From Deltaproteobacteria bacterium (GTDB lineage: Bacteria; Desulfobacterota; SM23-61): a stretch of 5,361 nucleotides of DNA. The stretch spans positions 1 to 5,361 of the forward strand of contig JAOUFX010000273.1 of NCBI GenBank assembly GCA_029857975.1, in the 5' to 3' direction. Under the pieces are notes generated by a model. The model was not told the origin of the DNA. It ran no database searches and saw nothing but the letters and a program-made list of their open reading frames with translations. Positions 4,653 through 5,361 of the stretch are shown piece after piece (position 1 is the stretch's first letter; every line of letters starts with the position of its first letter). A program made the position numbers and the translations under genes.

Positions 4653-5361
4653 ATCAATATTCCCCGGCCGATATTCTCATCAAGGACGCCAATCTCCTTC
4701 CGTTTCCACACTCCTCTCATTTCATCCCCCACGGCTGGCTGGCAATAAAAGAAAGCCGAATCACGGGGATAGGTCAAGGGGGAGCTCCTTCCATTCCTGC
4801 CGGCTTATACCTTGACGGCCGGGACTGCCTGGCCATGCCTGGACTGGTGAACGCTCATTCCCACGCCCCTATGGCCCTCTTCCGAGGGCTGGCCGATGAC
4901 CTTCCGTTAAAGGTCTGGCTGGAAGAGTATATCTTTCCTGCTGAAAGAAGATGGGTGGATGCAGATTTCGTCTACTGGGGCACGCTCCTGACCTGCGCGG
5001 AAATGATCCGTTCCGGAACTACTACTTTTGCCGACGGATATTTTTTCGAAGAGCAGGTAGCCCGAGTTGTGGAAAAGGCTGGACTGCGGGCAATTTTGGG
5101 GGAGGGAATTCTCGATTTCCCCACTCCGGACTCTCCGTCCCCGGATGAATCCTTAAAGAAGGCTGAAGATTTTCTTCAGCAGTACAGAACTTCTTCCCTC
5201 ATTCATCCTGCCCTCTTCCCCCATTCTGTGTACACCTCTTCTCCGGGGCTTTTGGGGCAGTGTCAGGATTTGGCCGATCGGTATGGAGTTCCCATGATCA
5301 TCCATCTGGCCGAGACCCGAAGCGAAGTTGAAGAAATTTCTCAAAAATACGGCAAAAGGCC
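4649..5361 (+). CDS. Second MTA/SAH-deaminase-like amidohydrolase, partial (3' end missing)
   Basis: Tandem paralogue of the preceding gene; 237 complete codons are present before the window ends, about half of the usual length. It begins with TTG overlapping the previous TGA (TTGA), behind AAAGGG; there is no other in-frame start before residue 63. Visible motifs: PGLVNAHSHAPM with metal ligands His70 and His72, ADDLPLKVWLEEYIFPAE (82-99), RSGTTTFADGY (121-131), FPHSVYTSSP (190-199) and IIHLAET with His219 and Glu222. The later ligands (His and Asp of GTDG) would lie beyond the window. The N-terminal 190 residues are clearly homologous to, but distinct from, the first copy, as expected for an old duplication. 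From 5239 to the end the DNA is identical to the first gene, so this part may be converted or misassembled. Substrate is uncertain; a split of MTA versus SAH or another aminopurine between the two copies is possible. Confidence 0.88.
   Translation, partial: MNQYSPADILIKDANLLPFPHSSHFIPHGWLAIKESRITGIGQGGAPSIPAGLYLDGRDCLAMPGLVNAHSHAPMALFRGLADDLPLKVWLEEYIFPAERRWVDADFVYWGTLLTCAEMIRSGTTTFADGYFFEEQVARVVEKAGLRAILGEGILDFPTPDSPSPDESLKKAEDFLQQYRTSSLIHPALFPHSVYTSSPGLLGQCQDLADRYGVPMIIHLAETRSEVEEISQKYGKR
5239..5361 (+). repeat. Exact direct repeat, copy 2 (inside second deaminase, at window end)
   Basis: Identical to 3914-4036 over all 123 bases and in the same reading frame and homologous protein position. 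The window stops inside it, so the true repeat may be longer. The upstream flank is only loosely similar between the two genes. Confidence 0.97.

Noticed and set aside
5153..5344. Minus-strand frame sharing about 35 residues with another minus-strand frame at 3687-4046
   Set aside because: The resemblance is only the reverse reading of the exact direct repeat in the two deaminase genes, not a protein family.

Overview
This 5.4 kb window looks like a piece of an uncultured bacterial chromosome. The gene types, the intergenic repeat built on CACCACAGAG / CTCTGTGGTG and the mixed Gram-negative-style lipoprotein suggest a deltaproteobacterial (Desulfobacterota-like) genome. That assignment is inference, because no marker gene is present.

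Layout. The left part reads leftwards. An adenosine-kinase-type PfkB kinase (68-991, minus) lies downstream of a small lipoprotein with a transglutaminase-like Cys-His-Asp triad (1180-1968, minus). A 187-base gap holding a long A/T-rich hairpin separates them. The right part reads rightwards as an operon: a trimeric-type purine nucleoside phosphorylase (2482-3303), an MTA/SAH deaminase of the amidohydrolase superfamily (3315-4652), and a second deaminase of the same family (4649-5361) cut by the window end. Between the two halves is an AT-rich gap of about 510 bases. It carries a degenerate 153-base inverted-repeat element and a pair of divergent sigma70-type promoters whose TTGACA boxes form the two arms of a 7-bp inverted repeat.

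How the genes fit together. All three recognised enzyme types act on purine nucleosides released by S-adenosylmethionine metabolism. The deaminases would convert methylthioadenosine, S-adenosylhomocysteine or adenosine to the inosine analogues. The phosphorylase would split a 6-oxopurine nucleoside to hypoxanthine and a sugar 1-phosphate. The kinase would recycle adenosine to AMP. By-eye alignment of the phosphorylase shows the 6-oxopurine-selective Asn and an apparent loss of the His that holds the 5'-OH in ordinary PNP. This fits a route through methylthioinosine, although it remains unproven.

Most striking observation. The two tandem deaminase genes are clearly divergent over their first 590 bases, then become identical for at least 123 bases at the homologous position, up to the last base of the window. 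This is either recent gene conversion between tandem paralogues or an assembly effect at a contig end, and it makes the last 123 bases unreliable. I found no mobile element, CRISPR array, RNA gene or clearly new defence-like system.
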